This document shows, piece by piece, positions 34,290 through 42,695 of a stretch of DNA of 64,000 bases. The DNA comes from Rhodoferax sp. U11-2br (GTDB lineage: Bacteria > Pseudomonadota > Gammaproteobacteria > Burkholderiales > Burkholderiaceae_C). The DNA lies in assembly GCF_018619435.1 (NCBI RefSeq), contig NZ_JAHFZF010000001.1:221267-285266 (forward strand), in the 5' to 3' direction. The translations under genes were made by a program, and so were the position numbers. A model generated the notes under the pieces. It was not told where the DNA came from and searched no databases. It saw only the letters and a list, made by a program, of their open reading frames with translations. Position 1 is the stretch's first letter. The number at the start of each line of letters is the position of its first letter.

Positions 34290-35234
34290 ATGACAGAAAC
34301 ACCACCCAAAGTCGTTTGCCTAGGCAGCTTGAACATGGACCTCGTGATTGCGGTGCCGCGTGCACCCGCCGAGGGCGAGACGGTTCAAGGCGATTCCATC
34401 CGTTATGTCCCCGGCGGCAAAGGCGCCAACCAGGCCGTGAGTTGTGCGCGCCAGGGGGCAAACGTCAGCATGCTGGGCCGCGTCGGGCCAGACCACCATG
34501 GCCAGGTCCTTTGTGAAGCGCTCCAGCAGGACGGCATTGCGGTGCATGGGGTGCTGGTGGACCCCGAGGTCGCCACCGGTGTGGCCATGGTGATGGTGGA
34601 AGCCAGCGGACTCAACCGCATTGTGGTGATTGCTGGCGCCAATGGCCAAGTTTGCCTCGACGAAACCCAGTTGGCCCAGGCGCTGCGGGATGCGCAATTC
34701 CTGATCATGCAGTTTGAGGTGCCGATGCCGCAGGTGATACAAGCGGCCCGGGTGGCGCGCAGCCTGGGTTGCCAAGTGGTGCTGAACCCCTCACCGGCCC
34801 AAACCCTGCCAGAAGAGCTGTGGCCGCTGGTGGATGTGATGATCGTCAACGAAACCGAGGCCCACTTCTTGACCGGGCTGTCACCCGACACCGACCCCAA
34901 AGTGGCCGCAGAAGTGGGCCGCCAGTTGCGCAGCAAAGGTGTCTCCCAGGCGGTTGTGACACTGGGTGCCTTGGGGGCTGTGGCCACCGATGCCGGTGGC
35001 AGCACCTACCACCCGGCACCTAAAGTCAAGGTGGTGGACACCACCGCAGCGGGCGACACCTTTTTGGGCGCGGTCACGGTGGCCTTGGCCAAGCAGCACA
35101 GTTTGGCCGCCAGCGTGGACCTGGGCATCAAGGCGTCCACACTGTGTGTCCAGACCATGGGTGCCCAGCCGTCGATCCCGACACTGGCACAAACCCAACA
35201 GAATTTGTCCGTTCCACCCTGGATGTCTTTATGA
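34290..35234 (+). CDS. rbsK: Ribokinase RbsK
   Basis: 314 aa PfkB-family sugar kinase that makes ribose 5-phosphate from ribose and ATP. The N-terminal motif VVCLGSLNMDLVIAVPRAPAEGETV and GGKGANQAVSCARQGA are typical of ribokinase. The anion-hole/catalytic motif DTTAAGDTFLGAVTVAL contains the base aspartate. ATG 34290 is chosen; the frame upstream lies within rbsR. The stop overlaps the rbsD start (ATGA). Confidence 0.94.
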   Translation: MTETPPKVVCLGSLNMDLVIAVPRAPAEGETVQGDSIRYVPGGKGANQAVSCARQGANVSMLGRVGPDHHGQVLCEALQQDGIAVHGVLVDPEVATGVAMVMVEASGLNRIVVIAGANGQVCLDETQLAQALRDAQFLIMQFEVPMPQVIQAARVARSLGCQVVLNPSPAQTLPEELWPLVDVMIVNETEAHFLTGLSPDTDPKVAAEVGRQLRSKGVSQAVVTLGALGAVATDAGGSTYHPAPKVKVVDTTAAGDTFLGAVTVALAKQHSLAASVDLGIKASTLCVQTMGAQPSIPTLAQTQQNLSVPPWMSL

Positions 35235-35629
35235 AACGCTCTGCCCTGCTCCACGCCGAACTCTCCCACCTGATCGCCACCATGGGCCACGGCGACATGC
35301 TGGTCATTGGGGATGCCGGTCTGCCGATCCCGGTCGGACCCAACGCACCCCAACGCATCGACCTGGCCGTGACACTGGGCACACCCGGGCTGGCAGAGGT
35401 GCTCAAGGCGGTGTTGTCCGAACTGCAGGTTGAGCGCACGGTGATTGCCACCGAAGCCTTGACCGCAGGCCAGCCACCGGCCTGGTACACCCAACAACTG
35501 AGCCTGGCGCCCCAGACCATGAGCCACGAGGCCTTCAAAAAGTTGTGCGGCAGCGCACGCGCCATGGTGCGCACCGGTGAGTCCACCCCGTATGCCAACA
35601 TCATCCTGGTCTCCGGCGTGACGTTTTGA
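35231..35629 (+). CDS. rbsD: D-ribose pyranase RbsD
   Basis: 132 aa, family length (about 130-139). It interconverts beta-pyranose and furanose ribose so that ribokinase can act. The conserved histidine is at about residue 20 in MGHGDMLVIGDAGLPIP, and the C-terminal motif RTGESTPYANIILVSGV is typical. Translation is coupled to rbsK by a 4-bp overlap. It is the last gene of the operon and clearly distinct from the FucU-like gene at 437. Confidence 0.94.
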   Translation: MKRSALLHAELSHLIATMGHGDMLVIGDAGLPIPVGPNAPQRIDLAVTLGTPGLAEVLKAVLSELQVERTVIATEALTAGQPPAWYTQQLSLAPQTMSHEAFKKLCGSARAMVRTGESTPYANIILVSGVTF

Positions 35630-35746
35630 AGCCTGGGTGGCCAACACCACCCTGTAACCCAAAAGAACCTCGGCGCAGGGTTCTGCGGCCACCAAACGCG
35701 GCTATGCTGGCCGGGCGCCCAGGCCTTGTTCGGCCGGGCGCCTTTC

Positions 35747-36949
35747 ATGCGCACTGACCACTCCGCTTTTTACACCTCCCTGTTCCTCTCGCGCCTGGCC
35801 GACCAGATTCTGCTGTTTCTGGTGCCGCTGGTGGTGTTCCAGGTTACCCAAAGCACCGCCTGGTCGGGTGTGGCCTTTTTTGTCGAGACCTTGCCGCGTT
35901 TCCTGTCGTTTCCGATCTGCGGCGCGCTGTGTGACCGGATCTCGCCCTTGCGTTTGTTGCGCATCAGCCAGATGGCCCGCGCGCTGGCCTGTGTCCTGGG
36001 TTGCATCGCATCAGGCCTGACCGGTCAGGTCGCCTGGCTGGTGGGGGTGTCGGCGGTGTGTGGGGTCTTGACCACCCAAGGTTTGATGGCGCGTGAGGTG
36101 ATGCTGCCCCAGGTGTTTCGCGGTGCCCGCACTGAGAAAGTCCTGGCGCATGCCCAGATTGCCGACCAGCTGGGCATGGTGCTGGGGCCGCTGCTGGCGG
36201 CGCTGGCACTGGCTTCGTGGTCCTGGGTGGTGGTGCTGGGCGCCACAGCGGTGCTGTTTGTGGCGGCGGACGCTGCGATGGCCGTCTGGCGCCGGGTCAG
36301 CCCGGTGCAACTGGTCGAGCCGAAGCAGGCCCACCCGCTACAAGACATGCACTGGTTGCGCCCCTACCAGACAGCGCTGACCCAGGTGCTGCGTTTGCCC
36401 GGTTTAAAACAACTGATCGTGCTGGCGGCCGGGGTCAACTTGGTGGTGGGGGTCACGCTGGCAACCTCGGCCGCGATGGTGACCGGGGCGCTGCAGCAGT
36501 CCAGCAGTGACTACGCCCTGCTTCAAACCGGCGGCGCCATCGTCACCGTGCTGATTCTTCTGGTGATTGCGCGGGTGTCCTTGCCGCTGGGGGCCATGGG
36601 GCTGGGCGCCTACCTGGCCATCCTACTGGGCGCGGTGGCCACCGCCGTCTCTGGTGGGCCATGGCTGTATGCGCTTGGGTTTTTGATGGTGATTGGGTTC
36701 GACAAGATGTTCAGCGTCTACATCCGCACCCGCCGCCTGCAGGTCATTCCGGCAGCAGACCTGGGCAAAACCACCGGGCTGATTGTGCTGCTCAACAATG
36801 TGACACAACCCGTGGCGGGTTTGGTGGTGGGCCTGTTTGCCGGGCCGTCCCATGCCCAAAGTGTGATCTGGGCCATGGCGGCTGGCATGGCGCTGCTGGG
36901 CGGTGTGGTCCTGGGCCTGGAGCGCAGGCAGCGGCGCCGCCCGGATTGA
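35747..36949 (+). CDS. MFS transporter
   Basis: 400 aa, about twelve membrane helices. It has the MFS inter-helix motif region (FPICGALCDRISPLRLLRISQMARAL) and a mid-protein cytosolic loop (about 195-225). The layout resembles EntS-like exporters, but sequence alone does not identify the cargo. The chosen ATG 35747 removes seven residues that an upstream TTG would add. It follows rbsD by 117 bp with no shared overlap and may have its own promoter. Confidence 0.8.
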   Translation: MRTDHSAFYTSLFLSRLADQILLFLVPLVVFQVTQSTAWSGVAFFVETLPRFLSFPICGALCDRISPLRLLRISQMARALACVLGCIASGLTGQVAWLVGVSAVCGVLTTQGLMAREVMLPQVFRGARTEKVLAHAQIADQLGMVLGPLLAALALASWSWVVVLGATAVLFVAADAAMAVWRRVSPVQLVEPKQAHPLQDMHWLRPYQTALTQVLRLPGLKQLIVLAAGVNLVVGVTLATSAAMVTGALQQSSSDYALLQTGGAIVTVLILLVIARVSLPLGAMGLGAYLAILLGAVATAVSGGPWLYALGFLMVIGFDKMFSVYIRTRRLQVIPAADLGKTTGLIVLLNNVTQPVAGLVVGLFAGPSHAQSVIWAMAAGMALLGGVVLGLERRQRRRPD

Positions 36950-36954
36950 TGCGT

Positions 36955-37000
36955 CTTTTTGGCCTCCAGCCCTTATTTCATAAGGGCTTATCGCTATCTC
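36955..37000 (-). repeat. Family palindromic repeat after MFS gene
   Basis: CTTTTTGGCCTCCAGCCCTTAT-TTC-ATAAGGGCTTATCGCTATC. The arms AGCCCTTAT/ATAAGGGCT are perfectly complementary. A second, unrelated inverted repeat CAGAGCA-AAG-TGCTCTG lies at about 37004-37020. Confidence 0.85.
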
Positions 37001-37125
37001 TAGCAGAGCAAAGTGCTCTGATGCAACGCGCCATTAAGCACAGCAGCCCAGGCCGCAAACTCCCCACACATTCATCTTAAAATCAGTCCCCTTCCCGCCT
37101 CCATCAGCGCAAAGCGCTATCACTT

Positions 37126-38532
37126 TTGATATCCCCACTACAACACCTTTTCCGCCACCCGGCGTCGCGTACCCGTTTGTCCACCGAACTGCGGGGTCTG
37201 TGGCAGCTGGCCTGGCCGATACTGATCGGTCAACTGGCCACCGTCGGCATGGCCGTGGTCGACGTGGCCATGGCCGGCCACGCCTCGGCGCAGGATCTGG
37301 CCGGTGTGTCGCTGGGTGTGTCAGTCTGGAACATGCTCATGATCACCCTGATGGGCTTGGTGATGAGTGTCAACCCGATGGTGGCGCACCAGGTGGGCGC
37401 GGGTGACCTGGCCGGTGTGCCACACATCGTGCGCCAGGCGCTTTGGAAAGCGCTGGGCGTGGGGCTGATCGCACTGCTGCTGGCCCATGTCACTACCGCG
37501 TTGTTTGACCACATGCTGCTGGAGCCTTATGTGCGCGACCTGGCCAAGGCTTTTGTACAGATCACCAGCGCGGCCCTGCCGCTGTTTGCCTGTTACCGCG
37601 TGTTGTACGGTTACAGCACCAGCCTCAACCAGACCAAGCCGCTGATGGTGATTGCGCTGCTGTCCTTGTTACTCAACATCGGTGTCAACAGCCTGCTGGT
37701 GTTTGGCACGCTGGGGTTCCCGCGCCTGGGTGGCCTGGGTTGCGCCTGGGCCACGCTGGCCACGGTAGCGTTTAACCTGCTGGCGCTGGTGTGGTGGATG
37801 CACCGCTCCCCAGCCTACCGCAGCACCTGGCCGCTGGGCCAGTTTGAGCCGCCGCACTGGGCGCAGATCAAAAGCCTGCTCAAGCTGGGCCTGCCGATTG
37901 GCGTCACCCACTTTGCCGAGAGCAGCGCGTTCAGCCTGATTGCGCTGCTGATTGCCGAATTTGGCAGCACCCAGATGGCGGCACACCAGATTGCGCTGAA
38001 CTTCACCTCGCTGGTGTTCATGGTGCCACTGAGTGTGGGGCTGGCGCTGCTGACCCGGGTCGGGCAATCACTCGGCGCTGGCGACGCGGTGCTGGCGCGT
38101 TACCAAGCCTGGGTCGGCGTGGCGGTGGGGCTGGTGTTTGCCACACTCTCGGCCCTGCTGATTGCGCTGCTGGCCAAACCGATTGCCAGCGCCTACACCG
38201 GTGATGCTGCGGTGATCAGCCTGTCGGCGCAGTTGTTGTTGCTGGCCGCGGTGTTCCAGCTCTCGGACGCGACCCAGGTCATCACCAGCTGCGCGATCCG
38301 TGGTTACAAGGTGACACGTTCACCGATGGTGATCCACCTGACCGCGTTCTGGGGTTTTGCCCTGCCACTGGGCTACGTGCTGGGCCTGGCACCCAGCTGG
38401 TTTCCCTGGCGGCCGACGGAAGCCATGGGGGCACAGGGTTTCTGGATCGCGCTGATCCTGGGCCTGACGATTGCCGCGCTGGGGCTGGTGGTGTTGCTGC
38501 GCCAGGTGGCGCGTGCCCACCTGCGGGCCTGA
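37126..38532 (+). CDS. MATE-family efflux protein (NorM-like)
   Basis: 468 aa with twelve membrane helices in two homologous halves. The first begins LWQLAWPILIGQLATVGMAVVDVAMAGHASAQDLAGVSLG, the second LLKLGLPIGVTHFAESSAFSLIALLIAEFGSTQMAAHQIALNFTSLVFMVPLSVGLALLTRVGQSLGAGD, both NorM/MATE hallmarks. It exports cationic drugs or metabolites in exchange for Na+ or H+. The only start giving a full N-terminus is TTG 37126; no strong Shine-Dalgarno is visible. A Na+-coupled pump would fit the window's Na+-exporting decarboxylase, but this is speculation. Confidence 0.9.
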   Translation: MISPLQHLFRHPASRTRLSTELRGLWQLAWPILIGQLATVGMAVVDVAMAGHASAQDLAGVSLGVSVWNMLMITLMGLVMSVNPMVAHQVGAGDLAGVPHIVRQALWKALGVGLIALLLAHVTTALFDHMLLEPYVRDLAKAFVQITSAALPLFACYRVLYGYSTSLNQTKPLMVIALLSLLLNIGVNSLLVFGTLGFPRLGGLGCAWATLATVAFNLLALVWWMHRSPAYRSTWPLGQFEPPHWAQIKSLLKLGLPIGVTHFAESSAFSLIALLIAEFGSTQMAAHQIALNFTSLVFMVPLSVGLALLTRVGQSLGAGDAVLARYQAWVGVAVGLVFATLSALLIALLAKPIASAYTGDAAVISLSAQLLLLAAVFQLSDATQVITSCAIRGYKVTRSPMVIHLTAFWGFALPLGYVLGLAPSWFPWRPTEAMGAQGFWIALILGLTIAALGLVVLLRQVARAHLRA

Positions 38533-38552
38533 ACCTGGCCCCCTTCACTGCC

Positions 38553-39038
38553 TTAGCGTGGTGTCAGCCCCGTCGAACGCGAGCGCTCATCCATCTCGCC
38601 CAGATGGGCGGCCAGTGAGTTGCCGGACTGCTCCACCGCCAGACGCAGCGCACGCTCAAGTTGGTCCAGGCGGGCCTCCAGCGCAAGCTTGGTCTCACGG
38701 TCAGTCACCGCCAAACGTTTGAATTCGATGTCCAGAAACCCACGCAGCTCGGTAAACCGCGAGGCCTCTGCTTGGTCGGCCAGCTTGCGGTTGGACTGCA
38801 GTTCCTTGGCATGGGCACGCGCATCAAACATCACCGTGCTCTGCAGGTACAACACATAAACCAGGAACACCGCCACCACCACCCCCATCAGCGCCAGAAA
38901 AATCAGGCCCAAGGGCGCCTGGATGTCAATCACACCCAGCGACAGCGGCGTGGGTGCGAGGATCACCGACCAGTTCAACACGGTAAAAGCCGCCACCGCC
39001 AGCAAAGCCAGCAACACCGAGAGGGTTCGTAATTTCAT
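38553..39038 (-). CDS. LapA-like membrane protein with coiled coil
   Basis: 161 aa. Two N-terminal membrane segments (LSVLLALLAVAAFTVLNWSVI and GLIFLALMGVVVAVFLVYVLYL) are separated by a short loop, a layout like LapA/DUF1049 proteins. A long charged helical tail follows (about 72-150; RKLADQAEASRFTELRGFLDIEFKRL...EARLDQLERAL) that should form a coiled coil in the cytosol. The function is unknown. It lies at the end of the minus-strand CoA-transferase pair, beyond a strong hairpin, so it is probably transcribed separately. Confidence 0.65.
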   Translation of the reverse strand: MKLRTLSVLLALLAVAAFTVLNWSVILAPTPLSLGVIDIQAPLGLIFLALMGVVVAVFLVYVLYLQSTVMFDARAHAKELQSNRKLADQAEASRFTELRGFLDIEFKRLAVTDRETKLALEARLDQLERALRLAVEQSGNSLAAHLGEMDERSRSTGLTPR

Positions 39039-39076
39039 CGAAGGGTTCCTTTCAAAGAGCGCCCGGCACCAAACAC

Positions 39077-39111
39077 AACGGCCTGCACCTGCGTCAGCAG
39101 GTCAGGCCGTT
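39077..39111 (-). terminator. Hairpin downstream of the CoA-transferase operon
   Basis: AACGGCCTG-C-ACCTGC-GTCA-GCAGGT-CAGGCCGTT: a 15-bp stem with one bulge and a 4-base loop, placed 20 bp after the scoB stop. On the minus strand it is followed by GTGTTTGG, a weak U-tract, so termination may be partial or Rho-assisted. Confidence 0.6.
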
Positions 39112-39131
39112 GGCTGCGGCTGGGCAGCGCT

Positions 39132-39770
39132 TCAGTGTAGCGGCACGCCGGTTTTTTCCTGCAATTCGTCCATGCTAACCCCTGGCGCGCGCTGCACCAC
39201 CTTGAGGCCGTGGGGGGTGATGTCCATCACCGCCAGGTCGGTGATGATGCGGTCCACCACACCCACACCGGTCAGCGGCAGGGTGCAGTCGGGCAGGATC
39301 TTCAGGTCAAAACTGCCGTCCTTTTTCTTGGCCACGTGTTCCATCAGCACCACCACACTTTTGACACCACCGACCAGGTCCATGGCACCGCCCATGCCCT
39401 TGACCATCTTGCCCGGAATCATCCAGTTGGCCAGGTCACCGCGCTCACTGACCTGCATGGCCCCCAGAATGCTCAGGTTGATCTTGCCACCCCGGATCAT
39501 CGCAAAGCTGTCGTGGCTGCCAAAAATGCTGGAGCCCGGCAGCGTGGTCACGGTCTGTTTGCCGGCGTTGATCAGGTCGGCATCCACCTCGTCCTCGGTC
39601 GGAAACGGGCCAATGCCGAGCATGCCGTTTTCACTCTGCAGCCAGACCTCGATGTCCTGGGGCACAAAGTTGGCCACCAGGGTGGGCAGCCCAATGCCCA
39701 GGTTCACATAAAAACCGTCCTGCAACTCCTGGGCCGCGATGGCCGCCATTTCCTCGTGTGTCCAGGCCAT
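39132..39770 (-). CDS. 3-oxoacid CoA-transferase, subunit B
   Basis: 212 aa. It starts at ATG 39770 with AAGGAG 8 bp upstream; a TTG six bases earlier is less likely. The catalytic glutamate is in [13 protein letters not shown] (about residue 46). Other family blocks are [27 protein letters not shown] and [18 protein letters not shown]. With subunit A it transfers CoA between succinyl-CoA and a 3-oxoacid such as acetoacetate, linking ketone-body or PHB breakdown to the TCA cycle. Other acyl specificities are possible. Confidence 0.92.
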   Translation of the reverse strand: MAWTHEEMAAIAAQELQDGFYVNLGIGLPTLVANFVPQDIEVWLQSENGMLGIGPFPTEDEVDADLINAGKQTVTTLPGSSIFGSHDSFAMIRGGKINLSILGAMQVSERGDLANWMIPGKMVKGMGGAMDLVGGVKSVVVLMEHVAKKKDGSFDLKILPDCTLPLTGVGVVDRIITDLAVMDITPHGLKVVQRAPGVSMDELQEKTGVPLH

Positions 39771-39772
39771 GG

Positions 39773-40480
39773 TCAAGCTCCTTTTTTCTCAGACAGGGTG
39801 CGTTTTTCAATGCGTTTCTCAGGCGTCGCATTGAGCACGATGCGGTTCACGTAGATACCGGGCAGATGCACCGCATCCGGGTCAAACGTGCCGTTTTCGA
39901 CAATCTCCTCGACCTCCACCACGGTGATCTTGCCGGCCATGGCCACCGCCGGGTTGAAGTTGCGCGCAGTGCGCCGAAAGATCAGGTTGCCACTTCTGTC
40001 GGCTTTGTAGGCCTTGACCAGCGACACATCGGGCACCAACGCGTGTTCCAGGATGTAGGCGTGGCCGTCAAACACCCGGCTCTCCTTGCCCTGGGCTACC
40101 AGCGTGCCCACACCGGTGCGCACATAAAAAGCCGGGATGCCAGCGCCACCGGCACGCAGCTTCTCGGCCAAGGTGCCTTGTGGTGTGAATTCCAGCTCCA
40201 GCTCACCGGCCAGAAACTGGCGCTCAAACTCCTTGTTTTCACCCACATAGCTGGAGATCATTTTTTTGATCTGACGGCTTTCCAGCAGCTTGCCCAGACC
40301 GAAACCGTCGACACCAGCGTTGTTGGAGATCACGGTCAGGTCTTTTTTGCCACTGTCACGTAAGGCATCAATCAGCGCCTCGGGGATGCCGCACAGGCCA
40401 AAACCGCCGACCGCCAGCAACTGGGCGTCCCGGACGATGCCACGCAGCGCGGCCGCTGCTGACGGGTAGATTTTGTTCAC
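39773..40480 (-). CDS. 3-oxoacid CoA-transferase, subunit A
   Basis: 235 aa, starting at GTG 40480. It contains the CoA-binding [16 protein letters not shown] at about residue 25, then [17 protein letters not shown] and [53 protein letters not shown], which is classic for subunit A of SCOT-type enzymes. Its stop lies 2 bp from the subunit B start, so they are co-translated. A double operator-like element lies 39-60 bp upstream. Confidence 0.93.
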   Translation of the reverse strand: MNKIYPSAAAALRGIVRDAQLLAVGGFGLCGIPEALIDALRDSGKKDLTVISNNAGVDGFGLGKLLESRQIKKMISSYVGENKEFERQFLAGELELEFTPQGTLAEKLRAGGAGIPAFYVRTGVGTLVAQGKESRVFDGHAYILEHALVPDVSLVKAYKADRSGNLIFRRTARNFNPAVAMAGKITVVEVEEIVENGTFDPDAVHLPGIYVNRIVLNATPEKRIEKRTLSEKKGA

Positions 40481-40518
40481 GCCAAGTTCTCCGGTGTTGG
40501 TGGTTGTGGCGCTAGCAT

Positions 40519-40540
40519 ACTACTTAGTTCACTACGTAGT
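40519..40540. promoter_or_regulatory. Double operator-like repeat between CoA-transferase and LuxR genes
   Basis: ACTACTTAGT-TC-ACTACGTAGT: two decamers in direct repeat, the second a perfect palindrome (ACTACGTAGT) and the first one mismatch from it. Spacing of 12 bp puts them on nearly one DNA face. It fits a dimeric, possibly TetR-type, repressor and lies in the shared promoter of divergent genes. Confidence 0.6.
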
Positions 40541-40565
40541 TTTTCCTAAAGGACAACCCTAGGCC

Positions 40566-41123
40566 ATGAATGACTTCGACTACCGCCTGGCGTTTGAGAT
40601 GGCCCCGGTGGGCCTGGCGCTGTCACGCAACCGCACCATGGTGGACTGCAACCGCCACCTGTGTGACATGTTTGGTGCACACCGTGAACAGCTGGTGGGC
40701 CAGTCGTTTCAGCTGCTCTACCCCACAGTGCAGGAGTTCGAGCGCGCCGGTGCGCGCATCGCACCCCTGCTCAACCGCCACGGCACCTACGCGGACGACC
40801 GCATCATGAAGCGGCTCGACGGCCCCCACAAAAGCCAGCCCTTCTGGTGCCATGTGACCGGCCGTGCTTTGAACCAGGCCGCCCCGCATGAGGCCGGCAT
40901 TTGGAGCTTTGAAGACCTCAGTGCCAGACGCCCGATGAAGGCCGAGTTGACAGCGCGCGAACGCGAGGTGGCAGCGCAGCTGATGGGGGGTCTGTCAAGC
41001 AAGGAAATTGGCCGCGCGCTGGGCATCAGCCACCGCACCGTGGAAATTTACCGGGCCAAGCTGATGCGAAAATACGCAGCTTCCAACACGGGTGACCTCG
41101 TGCACAAGCTGATGTCGGGCTAA
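40566..41123 (+). CDS. PAS-LuxR transcriptional regulator
   Basis: 185 aa. Residues about 5-115 resemble a PAS domain (YRLAFEMAPVGLALSRNRTMVDCNRHLCDMFGAHREQLVGQSF). The C-terminal about 60 residues are a LuxR-type helix-turn-helix (LTAREREVAAQLMGGLSSKEIGRALGISHRTVEIYRAKLMRKY). No phosphoacceptor domain is present, so it likely senses a ligand or redox cue via PAS. It is divergent from the CoA-transferase pair with about 85 bp between them, so control of that operon is plausible. Confidence 0.85.
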   Translation: MNDFDYRLAFEMAPVGLALSRNRTMVDCNRHLCDMFGAHREQLVGQSFQLLYPTVQEFERAGARIAPLLNRHGTYADDRIMKRLDGPHKSQPFWCHVTGRALNQAAPHEAGIWSFEDLSARRPMKAELTAREREVAAQLMGGLSSKEIGRALGISHRTVEIYRAKLMRKYAASNTGDLVHKLMSG

Positions 41124-41228
41124 TGTCCTGAGTGGTACAGATATTGCAAAAACTTCTGTGACTTGTATCAAAGCATGCCCAACAAGTTCGCCACACACTC
41201 TGATTGCGTTCAACCCAAAGGAGAAATC

Positions 41229-41633
41229 ATGGCTACAACCACCAAGAAGCCCGCCGCTGCAGCAGAAGCCAAACCAGCGGTCAAGAAAGCTGCCGCCACC
41301 AAGGCACCAGCAGCCAAAAAGGTGGCCGCTGCTGCGTTGGCACCTGCGGTCACAGCGCCTGTGGCAGCCACGGCCGCGCCTGAGGCCAGCCCAGCTGTTG
41401 CAGCCAAACCGGCTGCCAAGGCGCCTGCCAAAAAAGTCAGTGCTACAAAACTCAAACCCTCGTCAGCCCCGGCACCGGTGCTCACCAGCGAACAGCGCAA
41501 CCACTACGTCTCGGTGGCGGCGTTCTACATCGCCGAGCGCCGTGGCTTCACCCTGGGCAACCCGGCAGACGACTGGCTGGCCGCTGAAGCTGAAGTGGAT
41601 CGTCTGATTGCCAGCGGTCATTTCAGCGCCTGA
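41229..41633 (+). CDS. Ala/Lys/Pro-rich DUF2934 protein
   Basis: 134 aa with ATG 41229 preceded by AAAGGAGAAATC. Residues 1-85 are histone-H1-like: repeated AAKKxAA and KAPAKK blocks, disordered and strongly basic. Residues 88-130 are a DUF2934 domain (YVSVAAFYIAERRGFTLGNPADDWLAAEAEVDRL). Such proteins may bind DNA or other polyanions through the tail; the function is not established. The start choice is supported by the ribosome binding site. Confidence 0.8.
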   Translation: MATTTKKPAAAAEAKPAVKKAAATKAPAAKKVAAAALAPAVTAPVAATAAPEASPAVAAKPAAKAPAKKVSATKLKPSSAPAPVLTSEQRNHYVSVAAFYIAERRGFTLGNPADDWLAAEAEVDRLIASGHFSA

Positions 41634-41644
41634 GCCAAGTCTTC

Positions 41645-41694
41645 TTTTTTATAGCTACCAGCCCTTTATCCAAAAGGGCTAGCGCCTTTTTTAT
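41645..41694 (+). repeat. Family palindromic repeat after DUF2934 gene
   Basis: TTTTTTATAGCTACCAGCCCTTT-ATCC-AAAAGGGCTAGCGCCTTTTTT. The AGCCCTTT/AAAGGGCT arms are perfect and the right side ends in a T-run, so this copy could also act as a terminator for the DUF2934 gene and, in reverse, for the thioesterase operon. Confidence 0.85.
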
Positions 41695-41712
41695 CGATCA
41701 ACGGCAGCTTCC

Positions 41713-42132
41713 TCAGCTGACCACAGCGCGCAACCACTCGGGCAGTGCTACGGCTTTTTGCTGGGGAAAATCAATCCAGATGGTGGTGGCACCACCCGCC
41801 GCACAGATCACCCCCGGGCGGTCAGCACGTTCCATGGTGACCCAGGTCTCGAAGGTGGTGCGCCCCGGATCACTGGTGTAGAGCTTGGTTAGCACCTCCC
41901 CCGGGTAGGCCAGCTGTTTGTAGAAATTGCAGAACGCGTTGACGATCACCGGCCCCTGCCCGGTGGGTGTGGGCATGGCGGCAATGCTGTGCATCCAGTC
42001 CACCCGCGCGATTTCCAGGTACCTGAAGTAAGTCGCGTTGTTGACATGGTTGAGCGCATCCATGTCGCCCCAGCGGATCGGGATCAGCATCTCGTAGACC
42101 AGCTTCTTGTGCTCCGGAATCTCGATCTTCAT
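41713..42132 (-). CDS. 4HBT-type acyl-CoA thioesterase
   Basis: 139 aa hot-dog-fold protein. The active-site region is IRWGDMDALNHVNNATYFRYLEIARVDWM (catalytic Asp in GDMD), the classic 4-hydroxybenzoyl-CoA thioesterase/YbgC pattern. It hydrolyses an acyl-CoA, substrate unknown. ATG 42132 overlaps the ubiC stop (ATGA), so the two are co-translated and lie in one minus-strand operon with the EamA transporter and SDR gene. Confidence 0.88.
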   Translation of the reverse strand: MKIEIPEHKKLVYEMLIPIRWGDMDALNHVNNATYFRYLEIARVDWMHSIAAMPTPTGQGPVIVNAFCNFYKQLAYPGEVLTKLYTSDPGRTTFETWVTMERADRPGVICAAGGATTIWIDFPQQKAVALPEWLRAVVS

Positions 42133-42695
42133 GGTCTGCCCTTCCAATCTGTTGACTGCCACCGTGCCACCGGCCCTGTCCAGGCTGCCGGAGGCGCCAG
42201 AAACACCTCCATCACCAGCAGCGGCGCCTGTTGGCGCAAAAACACCGAACGCCGCGCCGACAGGCTGCGTGGTGCACCGGGGCGCACGCGCTGGATCTGC
42301 CTGGGCAAGGCCGTGTTGGGTTTGAACTGCTTGAACTGCATCGGCTTGCGGGTGATGCCCGAGCGCCTGAACAACACATCGGCCAGCGGCCGTGTGCCCA
42401 GGCCACGCACCGAGCGCCAGGCCCCCAGCGAGTGGGCATGGGCGGTGACACTGCGGGCAAACACCACAGGAACCCCATCCACCTTGAGCAGCACCTCGCG
42501 CACGTAACCGTCGCGCCGACCGGCCACACCCAGTGCCTGCGCCTCATCCACCGTCAAGGGCAGACGCCCCTGACGCAGCACCTGCACCGAAAAAACATCA
42601 CCACTGGCAGCCAGACGTGCGCTCAGCGAGCCGGTCGCCGCCAGCCAACGCCCCAGGCCACCGTGGCCAAAGTTGTGCGGGGTCCAGCCACTCAT
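42129..42695 (-). CDS. ubiC: Chorismate pyruvate-lyase UbiC
   Basis: 188 aa. It converts chorismate to 4-hydroxybenzoate and pyruvate, the first committed step of ubiquinone synthesis. The family signs are VREVLLKVDGVPVVFARSVTAHAHSLGAWRSVRGLGTRPLADVLF and the late FLRQQAPLLVMEVFLA. ATG 42695 gives the normal family size; longer upstream extension runs antiparallel over other genes and shows no family match. It overlaps both neighbours by 4 bp. Confidence 0.88.
   Translation of the reverse strand: MSGWTPHNFGHGGLGRWLAATGSLSARLAASGDVFSVQVLRQGRLPLTVDEAQALGVAGRRDGYVREVLLKVDGVPVVFARSVTAHAHSLGAWRSVRGLGTRPLADVLFRRSGITRKPMQFKQFKPNTALPRQIQRVRPGAPRSLSARRSVFLRQQAPLLVMEVFLAPPAAWTGPVARWQSTDWKGRP

Noticed and set aside
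33248..34336. Minus-strand open frame opposite rbsR (362 codons)
   Set aside because: Shadow of a textbook LacI-family gene; no recognisable motif.
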